The translations under genes and the position numbers were made by a program. Below, piece after piece: positions 8,455 through 17,793 of a stretch of DNA of 64,000 nt; within the stretch, counting starts at the first letter, position 1; each line of letters starts with the position of its first letter. The notes under the pieces are model-generated. The model had not been told where the DNA came from. It saw only the letters and a program-made list of their open reading frames with translations, and ran no database searches. The stretch lies in NCBI RefSeq assembly GCF_009830285.1, contig NZ_WUQX01000001.1:1364501-1428500 (forward strand). Reading direction: 5' to 3'. Origin of the DNA: Sporofaciens musculi. Its GTDB lineage: Bacteria; Bacillota; Clostridia; Lachnospirales; Lachnospiraceae.

Positions 8455-11154
8455 TTATAGTAAGTTTATGATGATTCTGTGGGCGGTATCTGACAGGGCA
8501 GTGAGCATGTTTCTTGGAAGAATGACAAAAGAATCTTCATTTACTTCAAGCTCAGTTCCGTCACAGGAGGCAGAATCAATGATATAGTCGCCGAAATCTT
8601 TGTTGTTGCTGTTTTGATAGAGAACGGTTAAGTTTTTGCCTGCAAAAGGAATGGTAATGGAAGCGGCGCCGTCTGCGTCAAACTGGCAGGAGAGAAGTTT
8701 GGGATAGAGAAGCAGATCTCCTGCCTCGCCTCGTACACCGAAAACTTCTGTTATCATTGTCAGCATGTACCAGCTTGCTGCTCCGGTTAGGTATTGATAC
8801 ATTCCGCGCCCGTCAGAACGGAAGTATTCCGGAATTCCCGGATAAATATGGCTGGTATCGAAATCCAGAGCCGTATCGGCGAGGGTTTTTAATGCTTTCC
8901 ATCCTTCATGAACAAATCCTCTGCGGTACAGGGCGTTGGCATACATTACTGTCATATGTGAGAACACAGCGCCGTTTTCTTTTTCGCCATAGGCAAATCC
9001 GAACATACGGCCCATGTCAAACTTTAGCTCATGAAAGTCTGTATTCAGACGGTAGCCGCCGATTTCCTTCCGGTAGAGATAGCGGTCGGCGCTCAACGTT
9101 ATTTTGCGGATATGTTCTTCTTCTGCAACTCCACTCATAACAGCGAATACCTGGCCGGTGAGCATCATCCGTATTTGGTCTTTGTAAAGACCTTCGACAG
9201 CATTCCCATGGTTGTCATAATAGCTGTTGAACCATCCCCTTTCGCTGTCTATGTCAATCCATTCCTGTGCCCTTAAATGCTCCATGAGCCAGTTTGCCTT
9301 TTGAATTAGGTCTACGGCAAGAACAGAGAGGGAGAGGCTGATTCGTCTGCCGCTAATGTTATGTCTGCATCTGGCGGAATAGTCAGAGAGGATTTTATGC
9401 TTTTGGTTGATGTTGTCAAATATTTCCGTATTATTTTGCAGCAAAAGTGTTATTTCCTCCAAAAGGTCGGCAGTATGTGTAGTAGAATGGCCGTCCAGAA
9501 GGCGGATTAATGAGGCAAGCTCTAGCAAATTTCCCGCATATGCACAGGTAAAAGCAACGCTTTCCCCATGCTCAGAAGCCATATCCAGGGCGTCGTTCCA
9601 GTCTGCGTCCCTAAGCCGGTAGATATTATGGTTTCCAACCTCATAGAAAGCGGTAAGCTGCTGGATAAGAAGATGCTCTAATATACTTCCGGTATAGACA
9701 GTATCTTCAACGGTACGCTGCCTGTTGCCCTGCTCCGGTTTCCATAAGTGGTCGGCTTCGGTTCCACGCATGATCTGTGAGTCTTTAAAATAAGGAATCT
9801 GCCGGTTTAATATCTCGAAGTCTCCGGTCTGGTCGATATAGAGTTTTGTTGTCATTAACGGCCAGAGTGCATGGTCCATCCAGACTCTTGTGATTCCATT
9901 CCGGTCTGCAAGAAAATTGCCGTTTCCATCGCCGATGATGGTCGCATTTGTCCCGTCAATGCGGACTCCGCCGAAATTCATGGCAATCATATGACCAACA
10001 TTTTCAGGTTCCATCAAAAGCAGGGACAGACAGTCCTGCCACAAATCTCTCCAACCACGTCCACCGCGTCCATAATCATGATGGGGAAGAAAAGAGCAGC
10101 CAAACAGCCGGCGAAGAAAAGGCTGAAAGCAGACCCATTTCATCCAACAGTCAAACTTGTGTTCTCCAGTATGGAAATGGACAGCGATTTGGTTCTGCCA
10201 ATAAGTTTTGGTGTCTTGGAGAGCCTGTCGTACTTTTTCGGCAGAGTTATATTTTTCAAAGAGTTTAAAAATTGCCTCCTTGTTGTCTTCCGTTCCCAAG
10301 AGCACGATATAGTCCGCGCTTTCGCCGCGGGCAAGCAAAACCGGTTCAAATCGGAAAGCCCCCATCGCTTCTTTTCCGGCAGTATGGGAAAAGGCAGACG
10401 TTCCCGCATACTGCTTATATACAGCGCCAGGATGGGTAAAGGTTCCTCCTTCTCCAAGAAAGCTTTCTACGGTAGGGTAAAAGTCAGTCGGTTTACTTCC
10501 TTTTCCCGTACAGCCCATGACATAGTAGATTTGTTTGTTGGGGCGGTGGCCTTTTTCATCAAAAGACATGGTCGGACAGACAAAAACTCCGTTTTCTGTT
10601 GTGTCAATACAATGCAGCATAGACGTTACGCTCCTGTGGTCCCGAATGTTGTCCGCGCTGCGCCCGTAGATGGGAACAGCGGCATAGGCGGTTATCTCTT
10701 GGGGGGTTTCAGAAAGGTTCTGTACGGTTATATGCATGATTTCTACATTGTCATCTCTTGGAATAAAGGAGGTAACTGTAGAGGATAATTGATAGGCTAC
10801 GGAAGTCCTCTTTAAGGTCTGCCACATGAATCCGGCAGTCAGCTCGTGTTCGTCCTGCATGGAGGTGAATTTGACACTTTCCTGTTCGGCGGACGCACCG
10901 ACGGCGGAGTAAGCGCCGATACCGTCTTTAGTGAACCAGAAATTGCGGGTAGAACGGTTGTTGTGCAGATTTTCCGAGCTTACCGGTTCTAATAAGAAGA
11001 TTTCCTGATTAATCTTGGCATCGCCGCCTAGATTTGGTGTAACGGCGCTTTTCAATCCGGTTTCTGAAGCAAGAGGAAAATATAAGTAACTTGTATTTTC
11101 CGGCTGTTTTAATAAGAAACTTCCGTGCCCGTCAATAAATTTTAAATGATTCAA
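8455..11154 (-). CDS. GH94 phosphorylase, long (laminaribiose phosphorylase-like) type
   Basis: This 899-residue cytosolic protein is a second GH94 enzyme. It shows the active-site segment DYGRGGRGWRDLWQD (about 360-374) and the general-acid segment DADWNDALD (516-524). The N-terminus (FIDGHGSFLL, then YFPLASE) and the length differ from the neighbouring 803-residue enzyme and resemble the clade that I recall including laminaribiose and beta-1,3-oligoglucan phosphorylases. It starts with TTG at 11154, preceded by AAAGGAG at seven bases. Two GH94 enzymes of different clades in one operon suggest that one handles the disaccharide and the other a longer or differently linked oligomer, both saving ATP by making sugar-1-phosphate. 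Linkage specificity is inference. Confidence 0.85.
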   Translation of the reverse strand: MNHLKFIDGHGSFLLKQPENTSYLYFPLASETGLKSAVTPNLGGDAKINQEIFLLEPVSSENLHNNRSTRNFWFTKDGIGAYSAVGASAEQESVKFTSMQDEHELTAGFMWQTLKRTSVAYQLSSTVTSFIPRDDNVEIMHITVQNLSETPQEITAYAAVPIYGRSADNIRDHRSVTSMLHCIDTTENGVFVCPTMSFDEKGHRPNKQIYYVMGCTGKGSKPTDFYPTVESFLGEGGTFTHPGAVYKQYAGTSAFSHTAGKEAMGAFRFEPVLLARGESADYIVLLGTEDNKEAIFKLFEKYNSAEKVRQALQDTKTYWQNQIAVHFHTGEHKFDCWMKWVCFQPFLRRLFGCSFLPHHDYGRGGRGWRDLWQDCLSLLLMEPENVGHMIAMNFGGVRIDGTNATIIGDGNGNFLADRNGITRVWMDHALWPLMTTKLYIDQTGDFEILNRQIPYFKDSQIMRGTEADHLWKPEQGNRQRTVEDTVYTGSILEHLLIQQLTAFYEVGNHNIYRLRDADWNDALDMASEHGESVAFTCAYAGNLLELASLIRLLDGHSTTHTADLLEEITLLLQNNTEIFDNINQKHKILSDYSARCRHNISGRRISLSLSVLAVDLIQKANWLMEHLRAQEWIDIDSERGWFNSYYDNHGNAVEGLYKDQIRMMLTGQVFAVMSGVAEEEHIRKITLSADRYLYRKEIGGYRLNTDFHELKFDMGRMFGFAYGEKENGAVFSHMTVMYANALYRRGFVHEGWKALKTLADTALDFDTSHIYPGIPEYFRSDGRGMYQYLTGAASWYMLTMITEVFGVRGEAGDLLLYPKLLSCQFDADGAASITIPFAGKNLTVLYQNSNNKDFGDYIIDSASCDGTELEVNEDSFVILPRNMLTALSDTAHRIIINLL

Positions 11155-11363
11155 TTTTATGCTCCTTTCTTAATTGATATATGTAATAAACATCATAGAA
11201 GAAATCATATATGAAAAAATAAAATACGTGTGAAAAATAACAGATTCATGACCTAAAATAGTATTAAAACTGTTGATATGGCAGGAGGGAGCAGGGACTT
11301 AAAATGTGTCATGAATTTGATATTTTTGTAAAATCCTTAGTATATCAAAAAATAATCTTTAGC

Positions 11364-11394
11364 TATAATTCGTTTAACAAGTGGGATGTTAAAC
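11364..11394 (+). promoter_or_regulatory. promoter -10 with palindromic operator before the sugar-binding protein gene
   Basis: A perfect TATAAT (11364-11369) is followed at once by the inverted repeat GTTTAACA (11372-11379), seven bases, TGTTAAAC (11387-11394). The palindrome would cover the transcription start, as expected for a repressor operator. No convincing -35 box is visible. The GGAGG site and ATG of the binding-protein gene follow about 20-35 bases later. No repressor gene of LacI type is adjacent. The rest of 11155-11363 is AT-rich and should also hold the divergent GH94 promoter, which I could not resolve. Confidence 0.55.
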
Positions 11395-11428
11395 TTGGGA
11401 AAATAATAAAGTAGGAGGATTTTTCAAA

Positions 11429-12799
11429 ATGAAAAAGAGAGTTGTTAGCATCTTGTTGATCACAGCAATGGCAGCTAGTATGGCGGTTGGTTGTGGAAAG
11501 CCAGACGGTTCCGGAAGTGATGGCGGGGAAGGAAAGGTAATCAACATCTATAGCTGGAACAATGAATTCCGTGAGAGAGTGGAGGCAGTTTATCCGGAAG
11601 TAAAGGAAACGTCTTCAGACGGCACAGTAACTATTTTGAATGACGGTACAGAAATTCACTGGATCATTAATCCGAATCAGGACGGTGTTTACCAGCAGAA
11701 ACTGGACGAGGCGCTGATGAAACAGGCAGATGCGGCGGCAGACGATAAGGTAGATATCTTCCTGTCAGAAACGGACTATGTAAATAAATATACGGATAAG
11801 GATGCAGAAGCCGCTATGCCTCTTAAAGACCTTGGAATCAATCCGGATAAGGACCTGGCAGACCAGTATGATTTTACAAAAGTTACGGCCTCAGATACAG
11901 AGGGTGTACAAAGGGGTTCTACATGGCAATGCTGTCCGGGACTTCTGGTGTACCGCCGCGATATTGCCAAAGACGTGTTCGGAACCGACGATCCGGAAGA
12001 AATCGGTAAGAAAGTAGCAGACTGGGATACGCTCAAGAAGACTGCGGAGGAGTTAAAGGCAAAAGGATACTATACATTCTCATCTTATGCAGATACATTC
12101 CGCCTCTATGGAAATAGTATTGATGAGTCTTGGGTAAGCCCCGGTGAGACGACCATTAAGGTGGATAAAAAGATTATGGACTGGGTAGACGATTCAAAAG
12201 AGTGGCTTGACGCAGGATATCTTGACAAGAATGTAAAAGGACAGTGGAATGATGACTGGAACAAGGCAATGGGTTCGGCGTCTAAAGTATTTGCTTTTCT
12301 CTTTCCAGCATGGGGAATTGATTTTACATTGAAACCGAACTGGGACGGTGAAGACGGCATGTGGGGAGTTACCAATCCTCCGCAGGAGTATAACTGGGGC
12401 GGCTCCTATGTCCATGCTTGTACCGGTACGGATAATCCGGAGCATGTTAAGGATATTATACTTGCGGTAACAGTGGATAATGATAACCTGATGAAGATTT
12501 CCAAGGAGTATTCAGATTTTACGAATACCGTAAGCGGTATGAAGAAAGCGGCAAAAGATAAAGCTTTTGCTTCAGAGTTTTTAGGAGGGCAGAATGCGTT
12601 TACATATTTTGCGCCGGTTGCTGAGAAGATTGAGATTGCGCCTCTTTCCGCTTATGACCAGGGATGTGTGGAACTGATTCAGAACTCTTTTAGCGATTAC
12701 TTACAGGGTAAGGTTGATTATGATAAGGCTAAGAGTAACTTTGAAACAGCAATTGTAGAGCGTTATCCGGATATCACCGAGATTCAGTGGCCCGAATAG
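11429..12799 (+). CDS. ABC-transporter sugar-binding lipoprotein
   Basis: The 456-residue protein has a lipoprotein signal: a KKR start, a hydrophobic stretch, then AVGC with the lipid-carrying cysteine at about residue 22. A Gly/Ser-rich linker follows, then VINIYSWNNEFRERV, typical of family 1 (CUT1-type) solute-binding proteins for oligosaccharides. It should sit outside the membrane and deliver sugar to the two permeases encoded next. GGAGG precedes the ATG. Gene order (binding protein, two permeases, GH3) and the divergent GH94 genes point to short beta-glucans or cello/laminari-oligosaccharides. No ATPase is encoded here, so a shared MsmK-type ATPase elsewhere is likely. Confidence 0.88.
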   Translation: MKKRVVSILLITAMAASMAVGCGKPDGSGSDGGEGKVINIYSWNNEFRERVEAVYPEVKETSSDGTVTILNDGTEIHWIINPNQDGVYQQKLDEALMKQADAAADDKVDIFLSETDYVNKYTDKDAEAAMPLKDLGINPDKDLADQYDFTKVTASDTEGVQRGSTWQCCPGLLVYRRDIAKDVFGTDDPEEIGKKVADWDTLKKTAEELKAKGYYTFSSYADTFRLYGNSIDESWVSPGETTIKVDKKIMDWVDDSKEWLDAGYLDKNVKGQWNDDWNKAMGSASKVFAFLFPAWGIDFTLKPNWDGEDGMWGVTNPPQEYNWGGSYVHACTGTDNPEHVKDIILAVTVDNDNLMKISKEYSDFTNTVSGMKKAAKDKAFASEFLGGQNAFTYFAPVAEKIEIAPLSAYDQGCVELIQNSFSDYLQGKVDYDKAKSNFETAIVERYPDITEIQWPE

Positions 12800-12942
12800 A
12801 GAAAAATCTTACTTCGGGGCGTTGGTTTTACGCGGGCAGTTAGCTAGATGGACGTGCATGTGCCTGCATGTGCATTGGGCTGTTGCCAAGGAGATTTTGC
12901 TTCCCCTTGCGTGGTATCTGAGAAAGAAAGGAATGACAGGTT

Positions 12943-13905
12943 ATGAAACAAAAAAATAAAAAGGTTGACTATTCAAAATGGGGATATTTTTTTATCCTTC
13001 CGTTTTTTATAAGTTTTTTTATCTTTTCTTTTATTCCTCTGGTAGATACTATCCGGTATAGTTTTTTTGAATATTACCGTTCAGGGATTAAAGAAATCGG
13101 GCCTAACTTTGTGGGAATGGCGAATTATATAAGCCTTCTGGGGTCGGATATGCTGAAATACGCAGCCAATACCATGATTTTATGGGTGATAGGATTTATA
13201 CCTCAGATCGTCATTGCGCTAGTGCTTGCCGAATGGTTTGTAGATGCGCGCTTAAAGATACATGGGACACAGTTTTTTAAGGTAGTGATCTATCTGCCGA
13301 ACCTGATCATGGCGTCTGCGTTTGCAATGCTGTTTTTCACCATGTTCTCCACCAATGGACCAGTGAACGGGATTCTCATGTCCATTGGGCTGATTAGTCA
13401 GCCGATTGATTTCCTGGGCTCTGTTATGGGAACCAGGTCTTTGGTCGGGTTCATGAATTTTCTGATGTGGTTTGGGAATTCGACAATTATGCTCATGGCG
13501 GCGATTATGGGTATCAGTCCGGACGTATTTGAAGCGTCTGAACTGGATGGCTGCAACAGCTTCCAGAGATTTTTCTATATTACGCTTCCGCAGATAAGGC
13601 CGATTCTTGCTTATACATTGATTACGGCAATTATAGGAGGTCTGCAGATGTTTGATGTTCCGCAGATTCTGACAAATGGCCAGGGGAGTCCGGATCGTAC
13701 GTCTATGACGCTTATTATGTTCCTGAATAGCCACCTAAAGAGCAGGAACTATGGTATGGCCGGCGCGTTGTCTGTATATCTGTTTATTGTCAGCGGTATT
13801 TTATGCTTCTTTGTGTACCGCATGACGAATAGTGATGATCCGGACGGTTCAAAGGCGGCAGCGAAGAAAGCAAAGAAGCTAGCGAAAAAACAAGGAAGGA
13901 GATAG
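12943..13905 (+). CDS. ABC sugar transporter permease (MalF/UgpA type)
   Basis: A 320-residue inner-membrane protein with six hydrophobic segments. The ATPase-docking EAA loop is visible as EASELDGCNSFQRFFYITLPQIRP (only part is conserved, centred near residue 205). The first hydrophobic segment WGYFFILPFFISFFIF and the lysine-rich tail are typical of the first permease of CUT1 importers. AAAGGAATG precedes the ATG. A 143-base gap after the binding-protein gene (12800-12942) contains a direct repeat of GCATGTGC (in CATGTGCCTGCATGTGC) and may lower permease expression relative to the binding protein, though no clean terminator is seen. Confidence 0.88.
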   Translation: MKQKNKKVDYSKWGYFFILPFFISFFIFSFIPLVDTIRYSFFEYYRSGIKEIGPNFVGMANYISLLGSDMLKYAANTMILWVIGFIPQIVIALVLAEWFVDARLKIHGTQFFKVVIYLPNLIMASAFAMLFFTMFSTNGPVNGILMSIGLISQPIDFLGSVMGTRSLVGFMNFLMWFGNSTIMLMAAIMGISPDVFEASELDGCNSFQRFFYITLPQIRPILAYTLITAIIGGLQMFDVPQILTNGQGSPDRTSMTLIMFLNSHLKSRNYGMAGALSVYLFIVSGILCFFVYRMTNSDDPDGSKAAAKKAKKLAKKQGRR

Positions 13906-13909
13906 GGGG

Positions 13910-14755
13910 ATGAAATCGAAACAGCCAAATCATTTAAGGAGTATTATTGCACATATTGTATTGATTATCTTATCATTCATGTGCCTGTTTTTCTTCTATA
14001 TTTTGATTGTCAATGCGACCCGTTCACATGCAGACCTGCAGAAAGGCTTTTCTGCGCTGCCGGGAGCTTATCTGCTTAAAAATCTGACGAATGTTGCGAA
14101 TGACGGAACGTTTCCAATGTTCAGGGGGATTATCAACAGTTTGATTGTTTCAGGCTGTTCAGCGGCAATCTGTACATACTTTTCTGCATTAACGGCATAT
14201 GGTCTGTATGCGTATAATTTTAAATTAAAGAAGATTGCGTTTACATTTATCATGGCAATCCTTGTTATGCCGACACAGGTAACGGCGATGGGCTTCCTGC
14301 GGTTGATTACGAATATGGGAATGTATGATTCCCTGCTTCCGTTGATTATTCCATCTATTGCGTCTCCAGCAGTATTTTACTTTATGTATAGTTATCTGCA
14401 GTCGTCGCTCCCGCTGTCGCTTGTGGAGGCGGCAAGAATTGACGGATCAGGGGAATTCATGACGTTTAACCGGATTGTGCTTCCGATTATGAAGCCGGCG
14501 ATTGCGGTACAGGCAATCTTCTCATTTGTGGGTTCGTGGAATAATTACTTTGTTCCGGCGTTGGTGATTCAGTCTAAGGATAAGATGACCGTACCGATTT
14601 TAATTGCTACACTTCGGGGAGCAGATTATATGAATTTTGATATGGGTAAGATCTATACTATGATTCTTGTAGCAATCGTGCCGATTATTATCGTATACCT
14701 GCTGTTGTCTAAATTTATTATTGCAGGTGTGACGCTTGGTGGAGTCAAGGAATAG
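13910..14755 (+). CDS. ABC sugar transporter permease (MalG/UgpE type)
   Basis: The 281-residue protein has six hydrophobic segments and an EAA loop, VEAARIDGSGEFMTFNRIVLP, near residue 185. It pairs with the permease four bases upstream to form the membrane channel of the importer. The start ATG follows GATAGGGGG at short spacing. The C-terminus GVTLGGVKE matches the G(A/S)VKG ending common in MalG-type permeases. A strong terminator lies 17 bases after the stop, so the GH3 gene further on needs its own promoter or read-through. Confidence 0.88.
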   Translation: MKSKQPNHLRSIIAHIVLIILSFMCLFFFYILIVNATRSHADLQKGFSALPGAYLLKNLTNVANDGTFPMFRGIINSLIVSGCSAAICTYFSALTAYGLYAYNFKLKKIAFTFIMAILVMPTQVTAMGFLRLITNMGMYDSLLPLIIPSIASPAVFYFMYSYLQSSLPLSLVEAARIDGSGEFMTFNRIVLPIMKPAIAVQAIFSFVGSWNNYFVPALVIQSKDKMTVPILIATLRGADYMNFDMGKIYTMILVAIVPIIIVYLLLSKFIIAGVTLGGVKE

Positions 14756-14772
14756 TAATGTCATGTTTAGCG

Positions 14773-14800
14773 AAAAAAGGCTGCCGAGACAGCCTTTTTG
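14773..14800 (+). terminator. intrinsic terminator after ABC permease genes
   Basis: AAAAAAGGCTG (14773-14783) pairs with CAGCCTTTTT (14790-14799) around the loop CCGAGA and ends in a T run, a canonical intrinsic terminator. Confidence 0.85.
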
Positions 14801-14841
14801 GCATGATTGATAAATATTTTACAGCTTTGACCCAAACCCCA

Positions 14842-14882
14842 CAAGGGACTCGTCCCTTGACCCATTAGCGGGCTCTGCCCGC
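14842..14882. repeat. pair of short perfect hairpins
   Basis: CAAGGGAC/GTCCCTTG (14842-14859) and GCGGGC/GCCCGC (14868-14882) are adjacent hairpins in a gene-free stretch. They sit just beyond the broken transposase-like fragment and may be debris of the same mobile element or a repetitive extragenic sequence. Confidence 0.5.
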
Positions 14883-14921
14883 ACCTGTCCTCGCCGGATG
14901 GCAGGAAAAGGGCGCAGGAAG

Positions 14922-15077
14922 TTATAGTAAGCGTCCCAGAGCGCTTGGCACCGTCGATGCTGTCAAAGCCGTTTGTATGACGGTGAGGGGGATGTATCTG
15001 CATATGAAGTTGATCAGCCAGCAGTTTTGCTGGTAAAGGTATTGAATAAGTTGTAACAGGTAGTATATAATGTCCAT
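14922..15077 (-). pseudogene. remnant of a possible transposase N-terminus
   Basis: A GGAGC ribosome site precedes ATG at 15077. The 51-residue frame reads MDIIYYLLQLIQYLYQQNCW and then INFICRYIPL before it degenerates and stops at 14922. This start resembles the N-terminal leader of transposases seen in Lachnospiraceae insertion sequences, but I cannot name the family. Downstream, another frame gives WDAYYNFLRPFPA, like the end of a DDE transposase, suggesting that an internal deletion joined the two ends. The whole 14756-15242 stretch holds no other gene; the promoter of the GH3 gene must lie near its right end. Confidence 0.35.
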
Positions 15078-15242
15078 GAGTATTGGCTCCTTTTGAAGAG
15101 TAATGGTTTGTGGTGAATTCATTATACATCAGAAAGGGAGGTCAATGCTCTTTTTATTTGCAATCTCCCATAAATCAAGGTTTTAGTAACAAAAAATCAG
15201 GTAGGATTTGACACTACCAAATAAGTATAGGAGGGAAAGATT

Positions 15243-17687
15243 ATGACAAATCAGATACACAGCGGTACATTGGAGATAAAGCTTTCTGCACGGGAGGAAA
15301 AGCACCGCCGGTTTGCAAGGAAAGCTGCGGCAGAGGGAATGGTTCTCTTAAAGAATGAAGGAGTGCTCCCCTTGAATGTGGATTCTTCCATTGCACTTTT
15401 CGGAGGTGGGGCGGTTCAGACGATAAAAGGAGGAACTGGTTCGGGAGACGTAAATAACAGGGAGAATATTTCGGTTTATCAGGGGATGAAAGAAGCGGGA
15501 GCGGTGATTACAAGCGAGAGCTGGCTTATGGAGTATGAGATTTGTTATGAGAGTGCAAGAATAGCGTGGAAGAAAAGGATTCTTAAGGCAGCGGAAAATG
15601 TAGAGAATCCTTTTGATGCATATGCTGCAAATCCTTTTTCAATGCCGGAAGGGAGAAGAATCCTGAAAGAAGATATCAAGGACGCACAAGTAGCGGTTTA
15701 TGTAATCAGCCGTATCTGCGGGGAAGGAAAAGACAGGAGAAAAGAGGAGGGAGATTATTATTTAAGCAGGAGTGAGCAGGAAGATATTTTATTTTTGAAT
15801 CAGTCAGGTATCCCGATTGTGCTGCTTTTAAACGTAGGGGCTCCAATAGAACTGACGGATATTTTAGAAGAAGCGGAAAATATCAGGGCGGTTTTAAATA
15901 TTTCTCTGCCCGGACAGGAGGGGGGACGGGCAACCGCAGACGTGTTGTTAGGTCGTGCAGTACCGGCAGGAAGATTGACTGCTACTTGGGCAAGGCGTTA
16001 TGAAGATTATCCTTCGGCAGAAGATTTCGGCTATTTGAATGGGAATTTAGATACGGAGGAATATAGGGAAGGAATTTATGTCGGATATCGGTATTTTGAC
16101 AGCTTTGGAAAAAGGCCCCTTTTTTCCTTTGGATATGGACTTTCTTATACGTCCTTTTCTATGGGATATGAGGGTATTAAAAGAACAGAGCGCGGCGTTG
16201 AGCTGGTAGTTTCTGTGAAAAATACGGGGACTGTCTATTCAGGAAGGGAGGTAGTACAGGTATATGCGTCACTGCCCCAGACAGAAAGCACAAAGGAGCT
16301 GAAACGATTGGTTGGATTCGCAAAAACAAAGGACTTAAAACCACAGGAATCCCAAAGGCTTGTCATATCGATAGAACAGTCATATCTTGCCAGTTATTCG
16401 GAAGAACAGCATGCATGGAGAATTGACGCGGGAACGTATGGCATCTGGATAGGAGAGCATTCAGATGTTCTGCAGCCCGTGGTTAAGATTATAGTGCAGA
16501 AGCAGACTCTCATTAAGCGGACAAGAGCTGTCTTTCCTTCAAATACAGTTTCTGATGAATTTTTTGTGGATGAGACGGCTAGAAGGAAAGCTGAAGAATG
16601 GATTAGAATAGCAGAACAGAAGAAGATACCAAGTCTGGTGTTTGTACCTTGGGAAGAAAACAGTAGGAGTAGCCAGCCGCATCTGGCAGATATACAGCCG
16701 GTCACAGAGCTGATACCACTCTTATACGGAAATATTACACAAGGAGCCAGCACGCTTGGCTCAGCAGGAATGAGGGTACCGGGCTCAGCCGGAGAGACGA
16801 CGGAGGCGCTGGAAGAAAAGTACGGGATACGTTCTTTGATTATGGCGGACGGACCGGCAGGCTTACGCCTGCGGCAAAGTTATGAAGTAGACCGTGAAAC
16901 AGATACAGTATATGGCGCCGGCGTCCTTGGCTCATTGGAAAATGGCTTTCTGGAGGAAATAAAGCATCATAAAAATGCAGATATATATTACCAGTATTGT
17001 ACTGCGTTTCCGGTTGGAACAGCTCTGGCACAGTCATGGGATACAGAGCTTTTGCGGGAAGTTGGGGAGGCGATTGCCGTTGAGATGGAGGAATTTCACG
17101 TTGATCTGTGGCTGGCGCCGGGTATGAACATTCATAGGAGTCCATTGTGTGGGCGTAATTTTGAATATTATTCGGAGGACCCGCTACTGTCAGGTATTAT
17201 GGCGGCATGTGTAACTGAGGGGGTACAAAGCCATAAAGGATGCGGTGTGACGATTAAGCATTTTGCCTGCAATAATCAGGAAGATAATCGAATGGGGGTA
17301 AATGTACGGGTATCTGAGAGGGCTCTCAGGGAAATTTATTTACGCGGATTTGAGATTGCAGTAAAGAAAAGCAGACCTGTGGCTATGATGTCTGCCTATA
17401 ATTTAGTCAACGGTATCCACGCGGCAAACAGTTGGGAGCTCTGTACGGCAGTTGCGCGTGAGGAATGGGGGTTTGAAGGTGTAATCATGTCAGATTGGAA
17501 TACAACGGTTCCAGAAGATGGAAGCGTACCCTGGCAATGCATTGCTGCCGGCAATGATATCATTATGCCAGGCAATAAGAAGGATGATGAAAATATCTGT
17601 AAGGCTTATGAAGATGGGAAGCTTTCTGAAGAAATGATTCGGCGCAGTGCGGGCCGGATATTTCAAATGCTTAAGAAGCTAGGATAA
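15243..17687 (+). CDS. GH3 beta-glucosidase with permuted domain order
   Basis: The 814-residue protein contains the GH3 parts in swapped order. The alpha/beta sandwich comes first (AAEGMVLLKNEGVLPL, about residues 30-45, to about 240), then a fibronectin-III-like domain (about 265-400), and the TIM barrel last (about 500-810). The catalytic nucleophile is the Asp of GVIMSDWN (about Asp751); substrate-binding motifs LIMADGPAGLRL, GRNFEYYSEDP, and KHFACNNQE are intact. No signal peptide is present, so it hydrolyses imported beta-glucosides in the cytosol. A GGAGGG site precedes ATG. It complements the two GH94 phosphorylases. Exact linkage preference cannot be told. Confidence 0.88.
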   Translation: MTNQIHSGTLEIKLSAREEKHRRFARKAAAEGMVLLKNEGVLPLNVDSSIALFGGGAVQTIKGGTGSGDVNNRENISVYQGMKEAGAVITSESWLMEYEICYESARIAWKKRILKAAENVENPFDAYAANPFSMPEGRRILKEDIKDAQVAVYVISRICGEGKDRRKEEGDYYLSRSEQEDILFLNQSGIPIVLLLNVGAPIELTDILEEAENIRAVLNISLPGQEGGRATADVLLGRAVPAGRLTATWARRYEDYPSAEDFGYLNGNLDTEEYREGIYVGYRYFDSFGKRPLFSFGYGLSYTSFSMGYEGIKRTERGVELVVSVKNTGTVYSGREVVQVYASLPQTESTKELKRLVGFAKTKDLKPQESQRLVISIEQSYLASYSEEQHAWRIDAGTYGIWIGEHSDVLQPVVKIIVQKQTLIKRTRAVFPSNTVSDEFFVDETARRKAEEWIRIAEQKKIPSLVFVPWEENSRSSQPHLADIQPVTELIPLLYGNITQGASTLGSAGMRVPGSAGETTEALEEKYGIRSLIMADGPAGLRLRQSYEVDRETDTVYGAGVLGSLENGFLEEIKHHKNADIYYQYCTAFPVGTALAQSWDTELLREVGEAIAVEMEEFHVDLWLAPGMNIHRSPLCGRNFEYYSEDPLLSGIMAACVTEGVQSHKGCGVTIKHFACNNQEDNRMGVNVRVSERALREIYLRGFEIAVKKSRPVAMMSAYNLVNGIHAANSWELCTAVAREEWGFEGVIMSDWNTTVPEDGSVPWQCIAAGNDIIMPGNKKDDENICKAYEDGKLSEEMIRRSAGRIFQMLKKLG

Positions 17688-17793
17688 TAATAAATCTCTG
17701 GCATTTTTTGTTCGATTCTGGTTTTGGTGTAGCTATTTTCAGAATATTTTGCTATAATAATAATAGAATATATGGCAGGAAGGAGATTTTATT

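Noticed and set aside
9871..10788. 305-codon plus-strand frame opposite the long GH94 gene
   Set aside because: Antisense to a gene with clear catalytic motifs; composition is that of a complement strand.
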